Positions 1 to 5,898 of a stretch of 21,339 nt of DNA are shown one piece after another. The number at the start of each line of letters is the position of its first letter. The stretch's first letter is position 1. Both the position numbers and the translations under genes were made by a program. The stretch is from a virus: positions 1 through 21,339 of IMG/VR virus record IMGVR_UViG_3300033571_001054. One strand, 5' to 3'. The notes under the pieces are model-generated. The model saw only the letters and a program-made list of their open reading frames with translations, ran no database searches and was not told the origin of the DNA.

Positions 1-618
1 TGGAACTCTGGTTCAGATGCTAACAAAGAGATCGCTCGTCTACAAAAACGTAGATTACATTTCATCTCAAACATCTTGGTTGTATCAGATCCTAAACATC
101 CAGAAAATGAAGGCAAAGTAATGCTATTCAAGTATGGTAAGAAGATCTTTGATATGATCATGAATAAGGCTCGTCCTACATTTGAAGATGAAAAGCCAGT
201 AAACGTGTTTGATTTATGGGAAGGTGCAAACTTCAAGATCCGCATGCGTACGGTTGAGGGTTACCCTAACTATGATCAGTCTGCATTTGCTGAGCCAACA
301 CCAGTTGCTCCATCAGATGAGGCTATCCTTAGCGTAGTAAATCGTCAAGTTAAACTTGGTGAGTTCCTTGAAGATAAACACTTTAAGTCATATGATGAAC
401 TTAAGGCTAAGCTTGATTCAGTGTTGAGTGGTAGTGGACCTGTCCCTACTGCAGAACAGTTGACTAATGAGCCGTTACCTATTGCAGAACCTAAAACTTT
501 TGCATCAGCACCAGCTCCTTCTTATACAGCTGCTCCAGCACCAAGTAAAGCACCTGAAATCAACGATAACGATGAGTTCGATATGAGCTTCTTCCAAAAG
601 ATCGCTGATGAAGGATAA
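1..618 (+). CDS. 32: gp32-like single-stranded DNA-binding protein, 3' part
   Basis: The reading frame is open from base 1, so the start lies outside the window; 205 residues are visible. In T4, gp32 coats single-stranded DNA during replication, recombination and repair and contacts other replication proteins through an acidic C-terminal tail. What is seen: a basic, aromatic stretch near the start (LQKRRLHFISNILVV, about residues 14-28), then DPKHPENEGKVMLFKYGKKI, which matches the OB-fold core of the T4 family, then a low-complexity Ala/Pro linker (about 140-185) and an acidic tail (NDNDEFDMSFF). The tail is typical of gp32 and other SSBs. The gene is followed at once by a strong hairpin terminator and converges with the minus-strand tail operon. 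I am confident of the family; the zinc-binding core is upstream of the window and cannot be checked. Confidence 0.93.
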   Translation, partial: WNSGSDANKEIARLQKRRLHFISNILVVSDPKHPENEGKVMLFKYGKKIFDMIMNKARPTFEDEKPVNVFDLWEGANFKIRMRTVEGYPNYDQSAFAEPTPVAPSDEAILSVVNRQVKLGEFLEDKHFKSYDELKAKLDSVLSGSGPVPTAEQLTNEPLPIAEPKTFASAPAPSYTAAPAPSKAPEINDNDEFDMSFFQKIADEG

Positions 619-632
619 GTTATAAAGTAATT

Positions 633-659
633 AAAAAGGGAGCTTACGCTCCCTTTTTT
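633..659. terminator. Bidirectional intrinsic terminator between gp32 and the minus-strand operon
   Basis: An 11-bp perfect stem (633-643 with 648-658) closes a TTAC loop (644-647). The GC part is GGGAGC/GCTCCC. It is preceded by five A and followed by six T, so it reads as a Rho-independent terminator on both strands. It sits between the gp32 stop (618) and the stop codon of the converging tape-measure-like gene (658-660), whose stop overlaps the T run. Confidence 0.9.
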
Positions 660-2229
660 ATGTTGAAAATCTGGATCTATAATAGTCTTTTATAGACGTA
701 TCTGAGTTTCTGACATTAACCTTCATTAAGTTATTTTGTGTAGATTTAGTAATAGTTGTTGGTGCATTAACGATGTTAGTAGCAGGTGTTGCAAATGGAT
801 ACATTGCGCCTTCTTCATTTTCTGCAGATTTTTCATATATGACTTCAGCAGCTGTGGCTGGAGGGGTTACTACGTTTTCAGGTTTTACTTCAATAGCTGG
901 AGCCATAATGGGCTCTGAGGTTTTCATTGGGGTTTCTGTTACAGTTGGTGTTTCAACTGTAGATGATTGTTCTGGTGCAGCAAGAGCTGCGAATGGTTTC
1001 CATGGACCAAACTTCTTGCCAAATATACTTAATGGTCCAATGCTAATCTTAGTTAATATATCTTGTAACCATTTCATTGGTGCAAAGAACATATCTATGA
1101 ACTTAGAATAAAGATCTTTAAACGAGAATGAGTCTAAGAATTCAGATGCTTTGTCAAAGCCAAGCTTATCTAATATCCATGAACTAATGTCTTTGATTAA
1201 ATCTAAGAATCCACCTAACGTAGCATCAAATAAACCTTTTAATCCTCCCTTAATCGCTCCAACTAGTCCATCTTTCTTAAATCCTGAAGTTATACCTTTG
1301 ATAGTATCAATGACTGCAAGGACTATTAAGATAGGCTCAAAGATATACTTGACTAATGATGATGCGGTTTTTATTAACCCGCTAAAAATTTTTAAGGAAC
1401 TAGCCATAGTTTTAAATGTTCCAATAATTCCATTAACAGGACCGCTAATTAATTCTGTGATGACTATAAAGGCTTTTTGGAATGGAGCTATGAATTCTTT
1501 TATAGCTTTACCTATCTGACTAAATATTGTTATTTCTTTCTCAAATCTAAGGAACTTCTTTATCTTTTCAAAGCTTGATGACAAGAACTTGCCAATCTTA
1601 CTCTCTGAAAACATCTCGGATATCTTATTGAATGCCATTCCTATTCTATTTTTAAGTTTCGTGCCAAGTTGTTCTAAAGATTTACCTAAACCTTCAAACT
1701 TACCTTTAAATGCATTGAGTAAGTTACCAGGTAAAAGCTTACGTAAGAAGTTGATATAACCTTGGACTAAACCTAATAAAGTGCCAAGAGCAGCACCTAA
1801 AGCAGCTAACAATAATGGTAATGCATTCTTATCGTCAGCTTTTTTCTTTACCATTAAACCATCACGTATTTCTTCGAGCAATCGCAATTCTTTGCTCTTA
1901 TAATCTTTATCTTCTATGTCTTGTTGACTTAAATCGTTCTTAGATTGAGGTGGGACTTGTTTCCTAGAACCCTTTATGAATCCTGCAAGAGTATTAGTAC
2001 TATTTTCGATAGCCTTAGTCATCTTAATTATATTTTTATTAAGATTAACGTTTAGAGACGTATTGATCTTTTTAAGTTCTGATAAGATATTATTTTCAGA
2101 CGATATATCGCTACCAGTAGGCATGTTACCTATCTGCGATTTTACAGTAGAGCTTAAACCTGAAAGTTTCTCAGATTGCTGTTTCTGTAAGATATACTCT
2201 AATGATAGTGATGGATCTTTCTTAGCCAT
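658..2229 (-). CDS. Tape-measure-like tail protein (gp29-position)
   Basis: A 523-residue protein with no motif that names it directly. What is seen: a polar, helix-prone N-terminal third (1-135); a strongly hydrophobic helix at about 137-162; repeated amphipathic helices rich in Lys, Phe, Ile and Gly to about 400, including a second hydrophobic region at about 290-357; a Pro/Thr/Glu linker (about 415-465); and a short basic C-terminus. Helical length with embedded hydrophobic segments is typical of tape-measure proteins, and T4 gp29 is of similar size (about 590 residues). Context supports this: its ATG overlaps by one base (TAATG) the end of a probable frameshifted tail-assembly chaperone, the usual neighbour of a tape measure in long-tailed phages. 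Assignment to tail-length control is inference; another internal or structural virion protein is possible. Confidence 0.6.
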   Translation of the reverse strand: MAKKDPSLSLEYILQKQQSEKLSGLSSTVKSQIGNMPTGSDISSENNILSELKKINTSLNVNLNKNIIKMTKAIENSTNTLAGFIKGSRKQVPPQSKNDLSQQDIEDKDYKSKELRLLEEIRDGLMVKKKADDKNALPLLLAALGAALGTLLGLVQGYINFLRKLLPGNLLNAFKGKFEGLGKSLEQLGTKLKNRIGMAFNKISEMFSESKIGKFLSSSFEKIKKFLRFEKEITIFSQIGKAIKEFIAPFQKAFIVITELISGPVNGIIGTFKTMASSLKIFSGLIKTASSLVKYIFEPILIVLAVIDTIKGITSGFKKDGLVGAIKGGLKGLFDATLGGFLDLIKDISSWILDKLGFDKASEFLDSFSFKDLYSKFIDMFFAPMKWLQDILTKISIGPLSIFGKKFGPWKPFAALAAPEQSSTVETPTVTETPMKTSEPIMAPAIEVKPENVVTPPATAAEVIYEKSAENEEGAMYPFATPATNIVNAPTTITKSTQNNLMKVNVRNSDTSIKDYYRSRFST

Positions 2230-2411
2230 TATTGGTTATTTTCCTGTCTTTGTTTTTCTTCTTCTAAATACTTAATTAACATAGCAACGTAGATATCTCT
2301 CTCAAATGGTATCATATTCTCTAAGTCTTCTAAACTATAATGATGATACTGCATCAAAGCAAAATTCATTTTATAGAAGTTATGCAAAGACTCATGAGAG
2401 AGATTAACTAA
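2229..2411 (-). CDS. Probable -1 frameshift extension of the gp26-like chaperone (60 codons)
   Basis: The stretch between the gp26-like stop and the tape-measure start is not empty. In the -1 frame relative to gp26 it is open for 60 codons from TTA (2411-2409) to TAA (2231-2229), and the TAA overlaps the tape-measure ATG by one base. The encoded segment is well formed: it contains QYHHYSLEDLENMIPFERDI near its middle, then a helical, acidic/basic tail (YLEEEKQRQENNQ). An internal ATG (M15 of the segment) exists but has no Shine-Dalgarno sequence, and the frame stays open upstream through the slippery run. The simplest reading is a gp26 fusion of about 297 residues made by -1 slippage, analogous to lambda gpG/gpGT. 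It occupies the T4 gp51 position but is far shorter than T4 gp51. Independent translation from the internal ATG is the alternative. Confidence 0.75.
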   Translation of the reverse strand, partial: LVNLSHESLHNFYKMNFALMQYHHYSLEDLENMIPFERDIYVAMLIKYLEEEKQRQENNQ

Positions 2412-3121
2412 AAAAAACTTTGCAGACCCTCTAATACTTTGTGATGCTCTTTGTTACACACTGGACACTTATAGTCAATACCGTGTCTTAACTTAGGCAT
2501 CGTCTCAAAGAACTTCTGAACTTTTGCAAACTGTTCAGATGATAAGTTATTAAGGAATTGTAATAATTCTTCTTTACTTTGTTCTTTAGCATGATATACT
2601 TGAGAAGAATCATAGATAGCATCAATACACTCGATCACTATACTGAACACTGCATCAAGGTTTGCACTATCTAAGTTCTCTAACTTCTTAATAACGTCAA
2701 TGGTTGGGTACTTCATTAACACACCTACGTCATCAAATAACTCTATGTTATTTGTATGCGCTTGATCCTTTTCTACTTGGATCTTAGTTAAATCTATTTC
2801 TACTTTAGCTACTGCTTTTTCATCTTCACATGTATCACATCTAATCATTAATTCAGCGATCTCACCTACAGATTTTGCTCTGATCTGTGTAAATACGTAT
2901 TCAATGTCAAATGTAGCAAACGTATCTACATCTATATTATCTTTAAGGCACGACTTAATCACACCTTTAAGAGATTCAACCATTACTTTAGGATCTTCTG
3001 ACTGATGCGCTAAGAGTAATGCTTTCTCCTCTTTAATTAAAAACGGTCTATACTTAACTTCTTTACCAGTTGATGGTAACACCAATGTATAGGTTGGTGT
3101 ATTGTTCATAGGTAATGCCAT
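2408..3121 (-). CDS. 26: gp26-like baseplate hub assembly protein / tail assembly chaperone
   Basis: A 237-residue protein matching the T4 gp26 family (T4_baseplate family, PF12322, from memory): start MALPMNNTPTYTLVLPSTGK, then the conserved YRPFLIKEEKALL segment (24-36). Two CxxC pairs (C95/C98 in CDTC and C219/C222 in CPVC) look like a split zinc-binding site. T4 gp26 is about 208 residues and is needed for hub assembly without being a clear part of the finished virion. The start is well supported: AAAGGAG lies 6 nt upstream (3134-3128), inside the last codons of gp16. The gene ends in the T8 slippery run, and its position directly before a tape-measure-like gene fits the short product of a G/GT-type chaperone pair. 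The family call is strong; the chaperone role is inferred from context. Confidence 0.85.
   Translation of the reverse strand: MALPMNNTPTYTLVLPSTGKEVKYRPFLIKEEKALLLAHQSEDPKVMVESLKGVIKSCLKDNIDVDTFATFDIEYVFTQIRAKSVGEIAELMIRCDTCEDEKAVAKVEIDLTKIQVEKDQAHTNNIELFDDVGVLMKYPTIDVIKKLENLDSANLDAVFSIVIECIDAIYDSSQVYHAKEQSKEELLQFLNNLSSEQFAKVQKFFETMPKLRHGIDYKCPVCNKEHHKVLEGLQSFF
2411..2417 (-). promoter_or_regulatory. Slippery heptamer T TTT TTT for -1 frameshifting
   Basis: On the minus strand the gp26-like gene ends CAA AGT TTT TTT TAG, a run of eight T (2417-2410). The heptamer T TTT TTT allows both tRNAs to re-pair after a -1 slip, and the next codon then becomes TTA in the open 60-codon frame. A Shine-Dalgarno-like GAGGG (2431-2427) lies 9 nt upstream, close to the spacing of the stimulatory element in E. 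coli dnaX. I did not find a clear downstream stem by eye. A run of eight identical bases could also act by polymerase slippage. Confidence 0.72.
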
Positions 3122-3122
3122 A

Positions 3123-3554
3123 CTATTCTCCTTTATGTATATCCTTAAGCATCTTACTCAACTCACTTGTAGATCCCACGAATATCGCGTTGTTGTTCGT
3201 CACTTGTTTATTTGGATGTCCTTCTTGTTGCTTAGGTGCATCCAACTTTTGTTTACGTTCACTCAATGCTAATAGCTGCTCGTTAGTGTCAGCTAGTTGT
3301 TTCATCAAGTTTCCTACCACCTCAAAGGCTCTTGGATGCTCAGACTGTTTGGCTATCTCTAGCGCATGGTATAATGCATCTTGTCCTTGATTCAATAACT
3401 TATGTAGGTTATTACGAGCTGAATCATAATCGTAATCTACATTCTCTTCAACTTTATTAGAAGCAGGAACTATCTCGTTCCCGCCACTAACTACTTCACC
3501 CGGTTTAAGAGGCTCTACGTTAAAAACCTTTGACAAATTATCATCAGACTTCAT
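3123..3554 (-). CDS. 16: Small terminase subunit gp16
   Basis: A 143-residue protein, close in size to T4 gp16 (164 residues), which recognises DNA and stimulates the gp17 packaging motor. Matches to the T4 protein are visible along the chain: an acidic DYDYDSARNNLHKLL segment (40-54) corresponding to the T4 DYGVVRRNMH region; the central helix pair with SEHPRAFEVVGNLMKQLADT (71-90), comparable to T4 DSPRHMEVFATLMGQM; and a C-terminal NNNAIFVGSTSEL (120-132) comparable to NATVFMGSPTEL. The helical centre is the coiled-coil oligomerisation region in the family. AAGG lies about 8 nt before the ATG. The gene is not next to gp17 as in T4; its neighbours are an EF-hand membrane protein upstream and gp26 downstream. 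Confidence 0.9.
   Translation of the reverse strand: MKSDDNLSKVFNVEPLKPGEVVSGGNEIVPASNKVEENVDYDYDSARNNLHKLLNQGQDALYHALEIAKQSEHPRAFEVVGNLMKQLADTNEQLLALSERKQKLDAPKQQEGHPNKQVTNNNAIFVGSTSELSKMLKDIHKGE
3128..3134 (-). promoter_or_regulatory. Ribosome binding site for the gp26-like gene
   Basis: AAAGGAG on the minus strand, 6 nt before the ATG at 3121-3119. It lies within the last codons of gp16 (stop TAG at 3125-3123), so translation of the two genes is probably coupled. Confidence 0.8.
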
Positions 3555-3568
3555 AACAATACCTTATA

Positions 3569-4087
3569 TTAAGTTATCTTTCTTTTTGGTGTTGCTCTTG
3601 CTGGGGTATCTGCTGCAACTTCTGGCTCACTGTAATCTTCTACACTTGGTGGAGCTGGAGGTGTTGGAGCTGCCGGAGCTGGACTAGGAGCTGTTGGTCT
3701 TGGCGGCACCGGCATTGGCATTTGCTGCGGAGCCGCATCAGCTTTTTTTGATGATGAGTATGCATTCGCACCAAAGAAAGCAGCTACTAAAGCTGAGATA
3801 GCCACAAAGTATGTAGGAGCAATATTGCCAATAATAGTTGCTGCATCATCCACGTCTAACCATGAAGCGATAACGATAGTTGCTGGATAGAGTAACATAC
3901 CCCATAGAGCGAACCATGTCATTTTACGCATTGCGTCGCGTTGAGCGTCTTGATCTTCAAGCTCTTTACGCTTGAACTCTAGATACATGGCTAGTTCTTG
4001 GCTACTAACATAGCCGTCACCATTTGTATCTGCTTCTTGTAAATGTTGGTAAGCGTTATCACTTACACCTTGTTTTCTATTTTCCAT
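3569..4087 (-). CDS. EF-hand membrane protein with proline-rich tail
   Basis: A 172-residue protein of unknown role. Residues 20-31 form a canonical EF-hand calcium loop (DTNGDGYVSSQE): Asp at positions 1 and 5, Asn at 3, Gly at 6, Ser at 9 and Glu at 12. It is flanked by helices. A charged helix (38-56) then leads to two predicted membrane segments at about 57-76 (WFALWGMLLYPATIVIASWL) and 87-107. The C-terminal 65 residues are rich in Pro and Ala with a basic end (PKRK). By charge, both ends are probably cytoplasmic. A small two-helix membrane protein in a phage could be holin-like or act at the membrane during assembly, but nothing proves this. AAGGA 7 nt before the ATG supports the start. 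It lies between gp54-like and gp16 in the same operon. The C-terminal coding region looks richer in G+C than its neighbours because of Pro/Ala codons. Confidence 0.8.
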   Translation of the reverse strand: MENRKQGVSDNAYQHLQEADTNGDGYVSSQELAMYLEFKRKELEDQDAQRDAMRKMTWFALWGMLLYPATIVIASWLDVDDAATIIGNIAPTYFVAISALVAAFFGANAYSSSKKADAAPQQMPMPVPPRPTAPSPAPAAPTPPAPPSVEDYSEPEVAADTPARATPKRKIT

Positions 4088-4096
4088 TTTAAGTCC

Positions 4097-4816
4097 TTAA
4101 GTTAATATAGTTCCACGACCTGTAGTCGCTGTTTCTGCAGAGAATAACGAAGCTCTTCCTTGTTCAAATGAGTTAAATCCTGTTTGATACTGATCAAAGT
4201 TTGTAAAATATGTATCAGGTATTTGTTGTTTATCCGTAAAGAAGTCACCAAACAAACTATTAGTTGTTGCTGTTTCAGGCTTAGCATTTACAGTTACAGA
4301 ACTTGATATCCAATACTTATAATTCATGCTTACAGTCATCTTCATCACATCCTTAGCGGCATAATCCATAGTTACAGGATTTAAAACTTTAGGATAGCAT
4401 TGATATAGTACTACCTGATATCTAGTTTTATCTGCTACGTCAAACACTTCAATAGTAATGTCAGTAGTATAATCTTTATAATAATTAAAGTTTCTTGTTG
4501 TTGGGTTTTGTATTGCTCCCATCCAACTATCAAACATTCGCTTCACGGTCATGCCATTATCCACATAGAAGCTTATGTTTATATTATCATATAGCTTGTT
4601 AAATGGAACCTCTCTATACTCACCATATGTTTTAGCCAGTGTAGTTTCAAGATTTATACCTGGCAAATTAATACTATCACAATACAATAATACCTTACGT
4701 AAATCTTTTACTGAATTACCTAAGGATCTGGGAGGTTGCATTACTACAGCGAACCTAGATGATCTCATCAAGCCTTCGCTCTTTATGTTTGCTATAAATT
4801 GATTTAGTGTTGCCAT
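4097..4816 (-). CDS. 54: gp54-like baseplate tail-tube initiator
   Basis: A 239-residue tail-tube-fold protein. In T4, gp54 binds gp48 on the hub and nucleates polymerisation of the gp19 tube. The N-terminus (LNQFIANIKSEGLMRSSRFA) resembles that of T4 gp54. The central part (REVPFNKLYDNINISFYVD at 68-86, then DSWMGAIQNPTT at 96-107) aligns by eye with the gp54 segment that ends in a W-x-x-x-VQDP motif. The domain closes with MTVSMNYKYW (160-169), the tube-fold terminal strand. It is shorter than T4 gp54 (320 residues), mainly because the T4 N-terminal insertion is missing. Its ATG overlaps the stop of the preceding gene (TAATG). A gp19-type tube paralogue is the main alternative; the N-terminus and linkage to hub genes favour gp54. 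Confidence 0.72.
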   Translation of the reverse strand: MATLNQFIANIKSEGLMRSSRFAVVMQPPRSLGNSVKDLRKVLLYCDSINLPGINLETTLAKTYGEYREVPFNKLYDNINISFYVDNGMTVKRMFDSWMGAIQNPTTRNFNYYKDYTTDITIEVFDVADKTRYQVVLYQCYPKVLNPVTMDYAAKDVMKMTVSMNYKYWISSSVTVNAKPETATTNSLFGDFFTDKQQIPDTYFTNFDQYQTGFNSFEQGRASLFSAETATTGRGTILT

Positions 4817-5400
4817 TAATACCCCATCGAATCTTTCCAGACTCTGTTCTTAGTTGCGCCAACAAATTGTTCTACTGGTAACATAACCGCTGTAGCCCAG
4901 TCTGGAGCGTCTATCTTTCTAAATGTAGACTTGACATGATTAATCAAATAATGCTTAACGCATGGTTCTGCTGATTTAAACTTACTGACCCCGTTTATTA
5001 AGCTCCATGAATACCTAATACGAGTATTTTCACTTAGGTTTCTGTCAGAAACAAAGTCCATTAAGCTTTGAAGTAACATCATCCTAGGTTGATAAGGTAG
5101 ATAATGTAAGTTTAACCCTATAAACCCTCCAGCTGCCTTTTTAAATGGCAACACTAGCGGAAACCTATCATAGTATTCAAGGCTATCTTTACCCTTAGGA
5201 TCGTATATAAACATGTACATTGATCCTGGGAGTATAGTATTCTTGACTCGTTTAGCATCAGAATTTAATACTTTATCTGCAGTTAAATTTTGTCTTCCAA
5301 GAAGCATAGCTTGTTGTTGAAACCATGCTCTAGACTTGATAGCAGCTTCTTTTAAGTTATATTGATTCTTAGCAAATACGTCTTTAATTATTTGAGCCAT
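4816..5400 (-). CDS. Conserved T4-like virion protein, unassigned (YYDRFPLVLPF family)
   Basis: A 194-residue soluble protein that I cannot assign to a T4 gene. A helical N-terminus (1-50, rich in Lys, Gln and Ala) is followed by PGSMYMFIYDPKGKDSLEYY (58-77), DRFPLVLPF (78-86) and a Gly-rich GFIGLNLHYLP segment (92-102). I remember segments of this kind from proteins of marine T4-like phages, but without a secure function. It has no signal peptide or membrane segment. It lies between the gp4 nuclease and the gp54-like gene and overlaps the latter as TAATG, so a role in head or tail completion is plausible but not shown. A perfect late promoter motif ends only 5 nt before its ATG and no Shine-Dalgarno sequence is present, which is unusual. 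Confidence 0.6.
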   Translation of the reverse strand: MAQIIKDVFAKNQYNLKEAAIKSRAWFQQQAMLLGRQNLTADKVLNSDAKRVKNTILPGSMYMFIYDPKGKDSLEYYDRFPLVLPFKKAAGGFIGLNLHYLPYQPRMMLLQSLMDFVSDRNLSENTRIRYSWSLINGVSKFKSAEPCVKHYLINHVKSTFRKIDAPDWATAVMLPVEQFVGATKNRVWKDSMGY

Positions 5401-5405
5401 TTGAT

Positions 5406-5413
5406 TATTTATA
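5406..5413 (-). promoter_or_regulatory. T4-type late promoter (TATAAATA), 5 nt before an ATG
   Basis: A perfect TATAAATA on the minus strand, the late promoter element recognised in T4 by the gp55 sigma factor. Its last base (5406) is 5 nt upstream of the ATG at 5400-5398. If transcription starts at the usual distance, the first base of the message would fall at or next to the A of the start codon, giving a leaderless mRNA. It lies between gp4 and the 194-aa gene. Confidence 0.65.
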
Positions 5414-5415
5414 TG

Positions 5416-5853
5416 TTAATTTAGACCTAATTCATTTTCAGTAATGATAACGAATTCATAGCCTCTGTCTTTACACCATTCTGTGGCAGCTTTCCATTTA
5501 GCTTGGTTTTTTATAAAAGTAACTGACTCCATCAAATAGTGTTTAGTCTTTTTGCCGGGAAACACTGGAGGCTGTGTCTGTTTAGCTGGTTTGACTTCAA
5601 CCAGATACGTCTTGGTTTGGTTATCCTTAGTCTTAACTCTTATCTTAAAGTCTATGAAGTACCTATGCAGTCTATTATCAGTAGGACACCTGTATGGGAC
5701 AATTGTCTCTTCAGAACACCACTTTATGATAGATGGGTTCTTATCACACCAGGAGGCAAAGCGAGTCTCCCAACTAGATCTCATGATAATGTTGGTAGGA
5801 TCCCCTTCATACTTCTCAGGAAACATTGGTTTATATCTTCGTTTATGAAACAT
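5416..5853 (-). CDS. 4: Head completion nuclease gp4
   Basis: A 145-residue protein of the T4 gp4 (gp50) head-completion family; T4 gp4 is about 150 residues and is needed so that filled heads can join tails. The sequence carries a TnsA/PD-(D/E)XK-type nuclease core: Glu29 in RSSWE, Asp68 in FIDF and Glu86-x-Lys88 in LVEVKPAK, with the order and spacing expected for an active site. The first 30 residues (KYEGDPTNIIMRSSWETRFA) are a conserved family signature. It is the first gene of the minus-strand operon and is divergent from gp48. Only a weak Shine-Dalgarno sequence is present; an imperfect late promoter lies 6 nt upstream of the ATG. The family call is strong; nuclease activity is inferred from the residues. 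Confidence 0.88.
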   Translation of the reverse strand: MFHKRRYKPMFPEKYEGDPTNIIMRSSWETRFASWCDKNPSIIKWCSEETIVPYRCPTDNRLHRYFIDFKIRVKTKDNQTKTYLVEVKPAKQTQPPVFPGKKTKHYLMESVTFIKNQAKWKAATEWCKDRGYEFVIITENELGLN

Positions 5854-5859
5854 CTTATG

Positions 5860-5867
5860 TATTTATT
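5860..5867 (-). promoter_or_regulatory. Possible minus-strand late promoter (AATAAATA) before gp4
   Basis: AATAAATA on the minus strand differs from the T4 late consensus TATAAATA at one position and ends 6 nt before the gp4 ATG. It touches the perfect plus-strand late promoter, so the pair would form a back-to-back divergent promoter for the two structural operons. The one mismatch and the AT-rich context make this less sure than the others. Confidence 0.4.
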
Positions 5868-5874
5868 ATAAATA
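5867..5874 (+). promoter_or_regulatory. T4-type late promoter for the gp48 operon
   Basis: A perfect TATAAATA that ends 24 nt before the gp48 ATG at 5899. A start site about 6 nt downstream would leave a leader of about 19 nt holding AGGAA (5889-5893) as ribosome binding site. This is the conventional arrangement for a late operon. Confidence 0.75.
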
Positions 5875-5898
5875 ATCAATAAACGTTTAGGAAAGCAA

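Noticed and set aside
736-1519. Open frames on + opposite the tape-measure gene (about 60-122 codons)
   Set aside because: They lie antisense to a well-formed 523-codon gene, have no ribosome binding sites or family features, and are Ser/Cys/Ile-rich in the way expected of reverse-strand shadows.
2405-2417. The interrupted gp26 frame as a sequencing error or a pseudogene
   Set aside because: Possible in principle at an eight-base run, but gp26 is already of normal family length at its stop, the -1 frame is coherent for 60 codons, it ends precisely on the next start codon, and an upstream Shine-Dalgarno-like element is in place. A functional frameshift is the better reading.
3115-3390. 91-codon plus-strand frame opposite gp16
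   Set aside because: gp16 on the other strand is clearly recognisable; this frame is Ser/Cys/Leu-rich and has no independent support.
5539-5871. Plus-strand frames opposite gp4
   Set aside because: gp4 has an intact nuclease signature on the minus strand and fits the operon; the plus frames share no motif with known proteins.
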